Below are positions 48,301 to 58,289 of a stretch of DNA of 64,000 bases, in pieces. This DNA is from Helicoverpa zea. Lineage: Eukaryota; Arthropoda; Insecta; Lepidoptera; Noctuidae. Under the pieces are notes generated by a model, which saw only the letters and a list, made by a program, of their open reading frames with translations, did no database searches and was not told where the DNA came from. The position numbers were made by a program, and so were the translations under genes. The stretch's first letter is position 1; every line of letters begins with the position of its first letter. Location: positions 1 through 64,000 of the forward strand of contig NC_061471.1 of NCBI RefSeq assembly GCF_022581195.2, given 5' to 3'.

Positions 48301-49794
48301 GCGCACGGGTTGTCCACGCGCTCGCAGTCCGTGCCGGAGAAGCCCTCGGCGCAGCGGCACAGGTACTGGTCCGGCGCAGTGTTCTCGCACGTGCCGCCGT
48401 GCTGGCACGGCTCATGTGTACCGCAGTAGTTCAGATCTAAATCATTTCAATTCACTTATTTTTTATTTTTGATCTGAAATAACTTCATCTTAAGTGCGTC
48501 TATATAGAGTTGCATGTTTTTAGACAGTTCAATAGTTGAAACATTAGTGGTGTTCGGCTATAGAGTAAGCGGTGGCAGTACCTTGGTCGCAGAGGATGCC
48601 GCCCCAGTTGGTGTCGCAGGTGCAGTCCCACGAGGAGCCGTTGCAGTAGCCGTGCTTGCAGCCAGGGTACGGCTGGCACTGGGAGCACAGCTCGCCTCGC
48701 CAGCCCGGCCGGCAGCTGCAACGTAATCGCGCACACTCGTCATCATCTAGGTACCCATTATTAAGGACGAATTCTGAACAACAGTGCTTTGAACAATTTT
48801 AGAAAACCTACTCACTCGCAGTCACCAGGGCGATCGCAGCGACCGTGGGTCGGATGACAGCCTTCCTTACACACGGCTAAAAGCAAAGAAGAATATTATA
48901 TGATTGATAAAAGAAAAGACGATAAGACGTGTTAGTATAAGTGAGGTAGACATGCGACTCACGCTTCTCGCAGTTGTCGCCCTGCCAGCCGGGCAGGCAG
49001 CGCTTGTCACCGTCGGGCGAGCACGAGTAGTGGCCGAACTTGTCGTCGCGCGGCCGGCAGAACGTGGTGCACGTGGTGTTGTAGTAGTTGGGCTGGCACA
49101 GCACGCGCACGCGGTACGCCACGGCGGCCGCGGCGCCCGCATGCTGCAGCGCGTGCCACTCGGCGCTCGGCTCCACGATGCCCGACCACCACGCCTCCTC
49201 CACCAGCCCCGCGTCTGCGCACACACACCGTCATGCCTGTGTCCACATACACACACACACACACCACTCCCCGCTACTCACCCGGCTCGGGGTACTCGTA
49301 GTCGTCGTATGCCTGGAGTATCAACGTGAAGGATCTCTGTGAATCGATAATATTGACATAAGTAACGAATAAACGGTCCAGTATTAAATAGTAAAAGTAC
49401 CTACATAACAGGTAAAAAGAAAAACAATAACAAGTCCTTTAAAATAATAAGTTTGTTCATTTGAAATGTAATTGATTAGTATGAATAATTAGAAAGTAAA
49501 ATCTTGTGGTACCGTCCAGCGGAAGGAGAAGGGCAGCGCGAGCGTGTAGAGCGGCTCGGCGAGCGTGAAGGAGTCGGTGCCGAGCACGGGCGAGGCGGCG
49601 CGGCCGAAGGAGCAGGCGCCGGGCGCGGCGGCCGACTGGTACTCCTTGAGGCAGAGCGAGAAGCGCGTGCGGCACGGCGCGGCGCAGACGGGCTCGCGCG
49701 CGCCGCCGCCGCAGCACGCGCCCGACGCCAGCGCCGCGCGGTGGTTCGAGAACTCGAGGATCTGCAGCTCGAACACGCCCGCCCCCGCCGCGCA
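44755..49794 (-). CDS. Ser: Serrate/Jagged-type Notch ligand, exons from the MNNL domain to the stop
   Basis: Fourteen exons with consensus splice sites and consistent phase, in transcript order: 49794-49513, 49336-49282, 49214-48963, 48876-48816, 48715-48582, 48436-48086, 48014-47638, 47488-47459 (tentative), 47340-47208, 47119-47024, 46844-46344, 46265-46042, 45734-45393, 45312-44755. Together they encode about 1,131 residues: MNNL, DSL, about 14 EGF repeats, VWC-like cysteine-rich domain, transmembrane helix and an intracellular tail of roughly 95 residues. The cysteine-rich domain distinguishes Serrate/Jagged from Delta. The protein is a cell-surface ligand that activates Notch on neighbouring cells. 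The signal-peptide exon is not identified and must lie to the right of 49,794. Transcription runs towards the telomere. Coding exons are extremely GC-rich. Confidence 0.93.
45393..45734 (-). CDS. Ser: Ser exon: juxtamembrane extracellular region
   Basis: 342 bases, phase 0 to 0, acceptor TTCAG and donor GTGCGT. It continues the cysteine-rich domain (VCVPAAPALC...GEC) and the long conserved extracellular segment of Jagged (PPGC...LARGAHVERAC...LALLCDL...). Strongly Ala/Arg-enriched. Confidence 0.85.
46042..46265 (-). CDS. Ser: Ser exon: cysteine-rich VWC-like domain
   Basis: 224 bases, phase 1 to 0. After a Gly/Ala/Glu-rich linker it encodes DNGTWWWGCNACWCDAGAPAC...WCGLPDC, matching the cysteine-rich domain of Jagged (DNGT...CNxCxC...CxxxWCG). 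This domain is absent from Delta and supports the Serrate/Jagged assignment. Confidence 0.93.
46344..46844 (-). CDS. Ser: Ser exon: EGF repeats 11-14
   Basis: 501 bases, phase 1 to 1, acceptor CTGCAG and donor GTGAGT. It completes EGF 10 (GKTC) and encodes the CPEGTCANGGTC, PCAPGGAC and DPCASAPCRNGGRC repeats and a diverged last repeat. The third codon positions are almost all G or C. Confidence 0.9.
47024..47340 (-). CDS. Ser: Ser exons: EGF repeats 9-10
   Basis: Exon 47340-47208 (phase 0 to 1) encodes DDRDHCAGSPCGNGAAC...GWTGKNC plus a short linker. Exon 47119-47024 (phase 1 to 1) encodes ADACAASPCRNNGSC...RDGWTG. The acceptors are CGGCAG and TTGCAG, the donors GTGAGT and GTATCA. Confidence 0.9.
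47459..47488 (-). CDS. Ser: Possible 30-base micro-exon of Ser
   Basis: CTGACC...GTGCG between a T-rich acceptor (TTTTTTAG) and a perfect GTGAGT donor would add LTSCSGRYCA in phase 0 on both sides. The flanking exons join equally well without it. Two extra cysteines would fall between EGF 8 and 9. It may be alternative or spurious. Confidence 0.4.
47638..48014 (-). CDS. Ser: Ser exon: EGF repeats 6-8
   Basis: 377 bases, phase 1 to 0, acceptor TGCAG and donor GTAGTA. It encodes DINECEQ..., NVDDCTGQCLNGATC and DIDDCAPRPCRNGGEC...GFSGTNCE. EGF 6 carries an Ala/Gly-rich insertion between its first and second cysteine, as known for Serrate proteins. Confidence 0.92.
48086..48436 (-). CDS. Ser: Ser exon: EGF repeats 3-5
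   Basis: 351 bases, phase 1 to 1, acceptor TTTAG and donor GTACGC. It begins DLNYCGTHEPCQHGGTC, the usual start of EGF 3 in Jagged, and continues with VDNPC... and the calcium-binding type DVDDCASAPCRNGATC. Ends at TCAE. Confidence 0.93.
48582..48876 (-). CDS. Ser: Ser exons 4 and 5: EGF repeats 1-2
   Basis: Two exons, 48876-48816 (phase 1 to 2) and 48715-48582 (phase 2 to 1), joined across a short intron. They encode VCKEGCHPTHGRCDRPGDCDC...GWRGELC and CQPYPGCKHGYC...CTCDTNWGGILC. These are the two atypical EGF repeats that follow DSL in all Serrate/Jagged proteins. Confidence 0.92.
48963..49214 (-). CDS. Ser: Ser exon: DSL domain
   Basis: Flanked by CGCAG and GTGAGT. 252 bases, phase 1 to 1. 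The DSL domain is clear: CQPNYYNTTCTTFCRPRDD, FGHYSC and CLPGWQGDNC, with six cysteines. DSL is the main receptor-binding module of Delta/Serrate/LAG-2 ligands. Confidence 0.95.
49282..49336 (-). CDS. Ser: Ser exon: end of MNNL region
   Basis: Flanked by CACAG and GTGAGT. 55 bases, phase 0 to 1, encoding RSFTLILQAYDDYEYPEPG. It matches the Trp-x-Arg-Ser-x-Thr-Leu segment of Jagged proteins just after the MNNL core. Confidence 0.88.
49513..49794 (-). CDS. Ser: Ser exon: MNNL domain
   Basis: TTGCAG precedes and GTACCA follows. 94 codons, phase 0 to 0. It encodes VFELQILEFSNHR...CCGGG...C...FSLCLKEYQ...LPFSFRWT, the N-terminal module of Notch ligands with its paired cysteines, which contributes to Notch binding. 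It begins without a signal peptide, so at least one exon precedes it. Confidence 0.9.
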
Positions 49795-50181
49795 CTGCAA
49801 CACAAACACATCATACACCCACTCGCCCACCACTCACGAGACCAAGCACCGAGCACCGACTCCAACATGACACCCAATATTCCAATGACTGCGAAAACTC
49901 ATTTCGTAACAATAGATGGATAGATATTCGTCGTGACGGATAGATACTTATAATTTCCCAGTGGGAACTACACTTCAATTGACGCAAACTCTTAACCCCA
50001 GTACAGTGTTATTGTTAGTGTGTACTTAATCATATAAACGATTTCCCATACCATCTTAACAAATGTGTAGTTTTATTTTCAGACGATACTCTCTGTTTTC
50101 AAAGTGGTTTTTTATTGAATATAAGCACGCGTTTGACCCTTCATCTATATACACTACTGCAGTATACACATTTATGTATTA
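49795..50181. other. Intron or 5' flank of Ser, nothing else seen
   Basis: AT-rich sequence upstream of the MNNL exon, with no coding exon or repeat recognised. A signal-peptide exon with a phase-0 donor was looked for and not found. Confidence 0.6.
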
Positions 50182-50372
50182 CTAGCTTCTGCCAGCGGTT
50201 TCACCCGCATCCCGTGGGAACTACTTCCCGTACCGGGATAAAAAGTAACCTATAGCCTTCCTCGATAAATGGGCTATCTAACACTGAAAGAAATTTTCAA
50301 ATCGGACCAGTAGTTCCTGAGATTTGCGCGTTCAAACAAACAAACTCTTCAGCTTTATAATATTAGTATAGA
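50182..50372 (-). mobile_element. Lep1-type non-autonomous Helitron
   Basis: In sense it starts TCTATACTAATATTATAAAG and ends CGGTTTCACCCGC... in complement form, with the terminal CTAG at 50185-50182 next to T. It is 191 bp with no ORF. A near-identical copy lies at 59377-59571. Confidence 0.85.
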
Positions 50373-50559
50373 TAAATGGGTGCTAATTAAACAGGCTTCT
50401 TTTTAATATCATTATTTGCCCCCAAAAATGTACGTTGCCTTCTAAATTACTAAGTCAGCCACTATTAACGAGCATCTAAATAATACTATCTTAGCCACTA
50501 GTTATCTTCTAAGTAAACCACTCTAAATACAACTCAGAATGATGGTTATTTTTTAGCAT
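50373..50559. other. Short AT-rich interval
   Basis: No gene or repeat recognised. It ends with TAGCAT, a possible target duplication of the next element. Confidence 0.5.
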
Positions 50560-51379
50560 TTAAAGGACGATGGGCGTTTTAGTACCCTGTCCAACAGTGT
50601 TGATTCTAGTACCATTGCGTAGGTCTTGGCAAGGCAAAAAATGTTTACTATGACGACTAGTCCCAAATCCTTGTCCATTTCGCGTGACATCGACTAATAG
50701 AATGTGTAATGTTCATAAATCATCAACGTAGATGTAGTTCTTAAATCGAACTGTATTTAATAAAAACTGGTAAAGTAACAAAAAACAGGAATTAGGCCTT
50801 CTTAGAATGTTTGCCTGCCCACTGCTTTAAAAAAGACTGTGCAGACCTTTGCAGTTCACGCAGAACTAGGTTATGTATTTGATGAAAGTCTTTCAGTATT
50901 TACAATCAATTAAGGTTGAAAAGTTAGGAGACGATGTTAACATAGTACATATTACGACTTAATCTTGCTCCTCAAGAGTTGCTGAGATAATGATGAATTT
51001 CTTCTTAAAAAAAGATGAATAGAAATGTTTTGAACTTTTGTCAAATCAGATGACGATTGTGTTTCCGTAGTATGACTCCATAGACTATTACAACCTTTAG
51101 ATTATAATAGAGTGTATCTCAAACAATGTAAGATGTCTATTAACTGAGTTTAAAATTATAACACTGACGACATAATATGCCTCTTAATGAATTTGCATAT
51201 ATGGATGACATACTTGTTTCTATGTCGATTCAATTTTTATCGTTACTCGGATCGGACAGCTAATTGAGGCAGGCCCCATAGTTTTCATTATTCTTCACGC
51301 AAATACCTTTCTAATGATATATCATACGTTACTGTTAGAGCGGGTACCAAATCCCATACAAAGTGCCCATTGTCCTTTG
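50560..51379. mobile_element. 820-bp MITE, copy 1
   Basis: Terminal inverted repeats AAAGGACGATGGGC and GCCCATTGTCCTTT bound an AT-rich interior without ORFs. TAGCAT lies on both sides (50554-50559 and 51380-51385) and may be a target duplication. A full copy in the opposite orientation lies at 56599-57417. Confidence 0.8.
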
Positions 51380-51428
51380 TAGCATGCATTCTAACAGTAA
51401 ACTTCTAAAATACTATTAAATCACATCA

Positions 51429-51776
51429 TCTATACTAATATTATAAAGCTGAAGAGTTTGTTCGTTTGTTTGTTTGAACGCGCTAATCTCTCAGTACGTT
51501 TAAAATGTAAGCAAGCAACATGCAGCAAGCATGGCTTCTGTCACGGCTCCGGCGCTGCGGGGCTCCGGCGGTCCCATGCGAGCTTATCGTCGCAGATGGT
51601 TTTCACGCTCACCACCGCAGCTTCGGCTTGCGCCTCAGCTCGCAGGCCGCCTCGCCCCTCCACGCCTACGCAGTTTTGAATTGCACTCTAGGGGTAGGGC
51701 AGACAAGACTACGTGGAGTCGATTTTGCAGCGATTCGTTTTCGTCACTAACTTCAATTTTTATTACAATACTAGCT
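51429..51776. mobile_element. Helitron-like termini around a GC-rich segment
   Basis: A Lep1-type 5' end (TCTATACTAATATTATAAAG, plus strand) starts at 51429 and loses similarity near 51,500. A 3'-type end in the opposite strand (CTAGCTTCTGCCAGCG) appears at 51773. Between them lies a GC-rich block (about 51,540-51,680) unlike its surroundings. It is probably a chimera of two Helitrons. Confidence 0.55.
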
Positions 51777-52600
51777 TCTGCCAGCGACTTCGTCCGCGTT
51801 AGAGTCGGACTTTGTGCAAAGAGAGGAAGAAATAATAAACACCAGCCCCTCCAATTATCTAAATCTATGCGTACTTACTGCTACTTTAAGTAATAAAATG
51901 TAAACTATTAATAATTTGTAATTTGAACGAATATTTAAACACAAAAATAACTAATAGATACCAACCTATTTTATAAAATAACAACAAAAGAAAGTTAAAA
52001 ATAAATTATTTAAAATCTAAAAATCGCGCAATAAGGTTGAACGCTCTGAACGTCTATTCGCATCAATCGCACCAACAGCCAAATATTGTATGAAGCTCGC
52101 GCAGCCACCGCGCCGCGAGTCGCGCCGAGCGCGGCGACCGTTGCACAAAAATGATCCTTATAGCGTGCGTGATTCAGTATTCACGCGCGGTGGCTTATTA
52201 CCGTTTTTCATGTATAACTTTGGTGTTTCTTTACCGATTTAAATCATTCTTTTTTTAATGAATAGGTAATACTGTTAACTATGTTTAATAAGTGTGAGTA
52301 AGAGTGTTATAAACGAAATAGTAGACAAATATAATCAGAAAGCTCCGAGCTGCTAAGTTACCGAGAGTTTTACGTGTTATTGTGAGTCAACCATAAAAGA
52401 TAGACATATGCTGCTACGGGATATTTTTTACATAATTTTATGAAGAATATTTCCGTCGTACATGGTTTCTGTGTAGTTGTAACCATTAAGGCTGCACACG
52501 CGACGGAAGCTTAAAAAATGGAGTAACTTCTCCCGTTTTCCCAACATTTACCTTCACTGCTCTGCTCCTATTGATCGTAGCGTGATGGAAAGTATCCTAT
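51777..52600. other. AT-rich interval, no gene seen
   Basis: Mostly AT-rich with one short GC-rich patch (about 52,095-52,145). No ORF with known motifs, no splice-bounded exon recognised. Confidence 0.5.
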
Positions 52601-52830
52601 AACCTGCCCAGGAGTATGAAGAATATTTGAGCCAAGTTTCATTAAAATCCGTCCAGTAGTTTTTGTTTCCATAACGAACATACAGACAGACAGACAGACA
52701 GACAGACAAAAATTTTACTGATTGCATTTTTGGCATCAGTATCGATCACTAATAACCCCCTAATAGTTATTTTGGAAATATATTCAATGTACAGAATTGA
52801 CCTCTCTACAGATTTATTATAAGTATAGAT
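52601..52830 (+). mobile_element. LINE 3' UTR-like tail with (GACA)n
   Basis: Contains AAATCCGTCCAGTAGTTTTTG, a (GACA)7-like microsatellite (52682-52708) and the ending ACAGATTTATTATAAGTATAG. This combination is common in lepidopteran LINE or SINE tails. A related tail is at 56030-56330 and a reversed one near 62,880-63,060. Confidence 0.55.
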
Positions 52831-54076
52831 TTTTTAATTGAAGGTTATAAATGGCAATATACTAAAAACGAGGCCGAGTTAGTAAATTAGATGACAATGT
52901 ATAAATAAGAAGGACAAGTCAAAATAATTGATGATCTATACTTGAAGCTTTCTATAGAATATTTAGTTGGCGCTGTAAAAAAGATGAATTCGTTTATTAG
53001 AGGCATCGATATATATGTACTACGTACTAGATATAACGTTCCGAACGTTCCGAGCTTGCCACCCTGAAATGCACTGCAGACTTTGCATTGCCCAAAATGG
53101 CAAATCAGAGCGATTTTGACACTTGCGTCAGATGGATGTCTATGAAACGACAATTATAAAATAGAAAATACATATCAAGGTATAAACTTACACATATTAA
53201 CTATTCGAGAGTCAAGTTGGTAAAATTACACGCTGTTCATGCTATTACAACGCTTGTATATCATACTTTTCATTTATAATTCAATTTTATAAATATACAT
53301 TAATTTGTCTCCCGTCATCTTAAAAGTATTGATTAAGAAAATCGTGCAGAAACAGATGTGCCATAAAACTGGTAGTAGGTAAAATAACAATGAAAACAGA
53401 CTTCACTTTGTCATGGTATGTTCTTACTTTCAAGTAAAAATAATATAACGTCGTATGTATTTCACTACTGTAATAACATTACAAGAAAACTTTTTGATAT
53501 ATTACATGACTAGCTGTTGCCCGCAACTTCGTCTGCGTGGGCAATATAGAATAGTCAAAATACTACTTATCCCGTAGGTGCATTCTTTCACGTGACAGTA
53601 TAATTAGGATTAGCACTTAGCAGTCGCATAGATTCATTGATCAAGGTTGTGTTGTGGATGTGACCATTTATCTAAACAAAAGAAGTAAAGTTTGTGAATA
53701 TCTCTGGATCTAGTCAGCCAATTTGGAAAATTATTACGTATGGTGAGTAAGTAATTTTCACAGGAAACAGCTATAATCTATGTCTATATGCTTTGAGTCT
53801 GACAAAGCTGTCATTTGTACATTTTCTGCAGCTGCTGCGACTAATCAGAAGCCAGAAAGTCTGTCCGTCTTACCATGGATATCGTCTTGTGTAGTTGACT
53901 GGATTGAAGATAGGTAGATAGGTAGTCGCTCCAAGCAAAATATTGGTACTCAAACAGATTCGGTGACTGGAAGCCAACACCAACATAGTTGGGGAATAGC
54001 TGGATGGATGATAAAATGAGTCATCATCATCAGCAGGCGCATAGGGTAGGATAGTTTCACTTACTCACTATGGTAA
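52831..54076. other. AT-rich interval with small repeat fragments
   Basis: No gene recognised. At 53,512 a Helitron-type 3' end in the minus strand (CTAGCTGTTGCCCGCAACTTCG) occurs without a visible partner. At about 53,940-54,010 lies GATTCGGTGACTGGAAGCCAACACCAACATAGTT-type sequence, typical of lepidopteran LINE 3' ends. Confidence 0.45.
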
Positions 54077-54440
54077 GGCCGACCCCACATTAGGCGTGCG
54101 CGATCCTCGGGCGTGTGAGTAGCGCGGGCGTCGCGAGCGCGCTGCGTGAACGTCGCGTTTTGCTGCCCTGCGGCATGTGTGAAGTGAAGAGTGCAAGCGA
54201 CGCGCTCGCGGCGAGCACGCGGCGCTCGAGTTGCGTTCTTACCCCTTCGCCCGCTATCCCCGCCGCCCGCTAAACGCCTTAGCAGTTAAACGTCAAGGAG
54301 AGCGGCGCGTGCGCGCCGCGAGCGCGCTGCAAATGCCGCAGGACAGCAAAACGCGACGCTCACGCAACGCGCTCGCGACGCACGCGCGGCGCCCGCGCTA
54401 CTCACACGCCCGAGGATCGTGCACGCCTAATGTGGTGGCC
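54077..54440. mobile_element. GC-rich foldback MITE with TAA flanks
   Basis: Ends GGCCGACCCCACATTAGGCG and the complement of GGCCACCACATTAGGCGTG. The long imperfect arms are rich in GCGAGCGCG and form a near-complete hairpin. TAA on both sides (54074-54076, 54441-54443) fits a PIF/Harbinger-type 3-bp duplication. No coding content. Confidence 0.8.
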
Positions 54441-56030
54441 TAAGCCCGGCTTAGGCTCCACCGAAATGTTTGCATTAGTTCACGAATAGGCAAAATGTAC
54501 GTATCTGTGAGAGTCCACTTCATGTGTTCGTACTTGAAACCTGCAGTTTTGCCAAGATTTTCAAAATGTACGCTCGCAATTTGTCATTTCTTGGTGGAGC
54601 CAGCAAATCAAAAGAAACATAAGTGTTGTATATTGTGCGTCACTACCGCACACCGGGAAAATTTCGCTCTTGCGGAGGGCGTTTATATACCATATTTTGT
54701 GTCACACGTAAACAGGACGACAATAAGTATCCACCGAAACACTTTCAAAGATCTGATGAACGAACAAATCAGACCTGACTTGGTCACCTGGGGCCAATCA
54801 GAGCTCTATGAAGCGATAATACGCTTTTTCTCCTACTGTTATTGTGGTTTCTGAAAATTTATTCACCTCATTCAACGATGAATGTAATTCTGATGGTACT
54901 ATTAAGAACACTTGCTTAGCGCAGAAGCTGACGTTGGCAGATCAACTCTTTTGACTTCTCGAATAGGATACCTACCATTGGTTTTTGTGCAATGCACACC
55001 TGCAATGCATGCTGGATTAGGATAGGATATAGGTGGATAGGATTTGCAACAGATAACAATTCTGTCTTTGTGATTAAATGACATCAAACGTAGTTTTATA
55101 TAAAAGGTGTTTTTTTAGACTTGGCTCGGGTCTTACTGAGACTGTTCGTAATCGTGAACAGTGTATTTGCGATCAGAAGTTGAAAGTAAGCATGTCTCTG
55201 GTATGCGACGCGTAATTTGTACGTTTTCAGATGCATAAAGCATTTTACGTGTGTATGGTATTAATCGAGAAAGCTCCCATTTCTTATCTGCACTTTGTAT
55301 CTGGGCTTGTTTTTAACGCTTAGCAGCGCTTGCCAGAGATAGATCCTCATTTCTTCTAGGATTAAGTTTACATATTTTGCATCAGAAAAAATAATTAAGG
55401 TCTACTTAATACTACTCACTCAAAGTAATTTGTTTTAAGGCCACCACATTAGTGGAAGATAAGCTAAACTATGTTTATGAAAAAATCCTGATAAGTATGA
55501 ACTCCATCTGTAACTTTAAATGATAATTAATTGTTCCACTAAAGTCATCATTTTTGACATAATGTTCAAAAAATAATTTAGATGGCACCGTTTTAAATTT
55601 GGCTGAGAACTATTAATTTTCTTTTCATCAAGGTAATAATTATAGTTGGATATTGATGTGGCACGGCAAACTGACAAACACTATTGAAATGTCTATCGAA
55701 AAATTACACTACGTGTTAAAATATGGTGAATTACAGAAAATACACAACTCCATCTGTTGAAATAATAATCCTCTATAAAGAATGTATGGTAATATTGTCA
55801 TTTACCACCTCGCTCCTTTGACAAATTTGATGTATTTTATTTACCACAGATGGAGCTACTTTAACCTTGGCTAAACAAAATTTTCATATTTTTTTTTTCT
55901 TCCGAAGTTACTTATAAAGGTGTGATTTTCTGTGTAAAGATTAATAATAGGCCGATCAACTAATGTAAGTACAACATTCAAATGTACAGTTTTGACAAAT
56001 AGATTGCGTGTCGTAATATTTTACATCTTG
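54441..56030. other. AT-rich interval, no gene seen
   Basis: Only small unsupported frames. At 55,437 the sequence AAGGCCACCACATTAG resembles the terminus of the preceding MITE, but no second end was found. Confidence 0.5.
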
Positions 56031-56330
56031 AATTCACAAAATTAATCATATCTTTTGATAGAGTGAATCGATTTCGATGAAACAAAAACTAAGTAATACC
56101 CCAAGTTACGTAGAATTTTTGTATATAAGCATTGTCTGCATTTAGTTCGTAGATTTTACGTGAATCGCGAACAAACAAACAGATAAACAGACAAACAGAC
56201 AAAATTGACAAAAATTATGGAAATGGGTTCTGTTAGTTATTCTTTAACATGCTGGCTATTTTTTTTGTCAATTTCTTCAATGTACAAAAATTACTTTTCT
56301 ACAGATTTATTAATTTATTAAATTAAATTA
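56031..56330 (+). mobile_element. LINE 3' UTR-like tail
   Basis: Carries the same order of features as 52601-52830: a GATTTCGATGAAAC segment, AAACAGACAAACAGACAAA repeats, a TCAATGTACAAAAATTAC segment and CTACAGATTTATTAATT at the end. Confidence 0.5.
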
Positions 56331-56598
56331 TTAAATTAAATGTATAGATTTTTCTTGCCAGTTCAGTGAACTCGCAAAGATGATTTTATTTATATTATGT
56401 TATGTAGATTAGGCTTGTAGTACTTCTTTTTTTATTGTTTAATTTTATTGCTATAATTTTCAATTTTATTTTGTGTAAATATGTATCTTGTGTTTTTACT
56501 ACCCGAATGTGTTTAATTTTGTAAAAAATAATATGCCTCACTAACGCATTGGATTGTATATCTTTAATGTTAGTGATAAGGTTGAAGAATAAATAAAT

Positions 56599-57417
56599 AA
56601 AGGACAATGGGCACTTTGTATGAGATTTGGTACCCGCTCCAACAGTAACGTATGATATATCATTAGAAAGGTATTTGCGTGAAGAATAATGAAAACTATG
56701 GGGCCTGCCTCAATTAGCTGTCCGATCCGAGTAACGATAAAAATTGAATCGACATAGAAACAAGTATGTCATCCATATATGCAAATTCATTAAGAGGCAT
56801 ATGTCGTCAGTGTTATAATTTTAAACTCAGTTAATAGACATCTTACATTGTTTGAGATACACTCTATTATATTATAATCTAAAGTTTGCAATATTCTATG
56901 GAGTCATACTACGGAAACACAATCGTCATCTGATTTGACAAAAGTTCAAAACATTTCTATTCATCTTTTTTTAAGAAGAAATTCATCATTATCTCAGCAC
57001 CTCTTGAGGAGCAAGATTAAGTCGTAATATGTACTATGTTAACATCGTCTCCTAACTTTTCAACCTTAATTGATTGTATATACTGAAAGACTTTCATCAA
57101 ATACATAACCTAGTTCTGCGTGAACTGCAAAGGTCTGCACAGTCTTTTTTTAAAGCAGTCGGCAGGCAAACATTTTAAGAAGGCCTAATTCCTGTTTTTG
57201 TTACTTTACCAGTTTTTATTAAATACAGTTCGATTTAAGAACTACATCTACGTTGATGATTTATGAACATTACACATTCTATTAGTCGATGTCACGCGAA
57301 ATCGACAAGGATTTGGGACTAGTCGTCATAGTAAACATTTTTTGCCTTGCCAAGACCTACGCAATGGTACTAGAATCAACACTGTTGGACAGGGTACCAA
57401 AACGCCCATCGTCCTTT
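56599..57417. mobile_element. 819-bp MITE, copy 2, inverted relative to copy 1
   Basis: Starts AAAGGACAATGGGC and ends GCCCATCGTCCTTT. It is the reverse complement of 50560-51379 with only scattered substitutions and small indels. No ORF. Confidence 0.85.
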
Positions 57418-57676
57418 GAATTCACTAATCAATGAGGATGATTACATGTCACAATACGTCAACAAGATGTCAACAGACGACATAAGCGGGTAAATTATTT
57501 GTATGGATGTTCTTGTCTATCGCTAGAATATAAAATATGTCAATGATTATATAGAGGCTATGTCATTTCCCCGTTGCTTAATTATAAAATTAAAAGTTTA
57601 ATCATGTGTCCAATAAATAATTTTGTGGCTACACTTATAATTTCCCATTATAAATTGTTAAGAGGTTCTTCTCACT

Positions 57677-57840
57677 GTTGCTGGGGAGTTTGTTGCGCCA
57701 CTTCTTCTTCCCAGCAAAAACACATAGGAAGTGGTGAAGGGTGGGTGTTTTGGGGACCGTTTTTTTTAATTTCTGGCGTTCAAAAAGTTCTGTTTTGCAG
57801 CCTAATTTGATTAATGACTTTTGTTTTTTTTTTGAATTGA
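57677..57840 (+). mobile_element. LINE/SINE 3' tail repeat, copy 1
   Basis: GTTGCTGGGGAGTTTGTT...CACTTCTTCTTCCCAGCAAAA, then GTGGTGAAGG and a T-rich end. The same order recurs at 59624-59800. It is non-coding. Confidence 0.55.
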
Positions 57841-58289
57841 TATCACCCGGATGGTTAGCGATGACGTGGTGTAAGGCGGAGCACGCTTGCCTACAAGTAA
57901 CCTGGTCACTCTAGGCTCGACGACTCCCATAAAAGATTTTACTAAATGCAAAGAAAGAAAATGGCGCGCGCATGAATATCAGTAATTATACTTCATAATT
58001 TATTAACAATACAAAAGATTTAAAAACTAAAAAGACACGCTTTAAAAGATAAAAAACATAAAAGGGTATTTAATTAGATGAAAGAAAGCGTAGAGTATTT
58101 ATATGATCTTTACTCTTTTTGGATAAATGCTCCACGCTTTCTTTGGAGGATGCTTGATGAATAAAGACGGGTGTGAGATATTATGGTTACGAGTAGGGTC
58201 CGGATCACTACTTATGCAAATACATATTTTTAATTTACGCGATTTTTGGTCTAGAATGTGTTTTCTACATCGATTATCATATTTTGTTG

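Noticed and set aside
44719..49923. Many long Arg/Ala/Pro-rich ORFs overlapping the Ser exons in other frames
   Set aside because: GC-rich exon sequence lacks stop codons in alternative frames. Only the frames with EGF, DSL and MNNL cysteine patterns and consistent splicing were kept.
54231..54443. 70-residue ORF
   Set aside because: Lies in the GC-rich arms of the foldback MITE; no coding evidence.
55437..55452. Second copy of the GC-rich TAA-flanked MITE
   Set aside because: Only about 16 bases match the terminus; no second end or arm is present.
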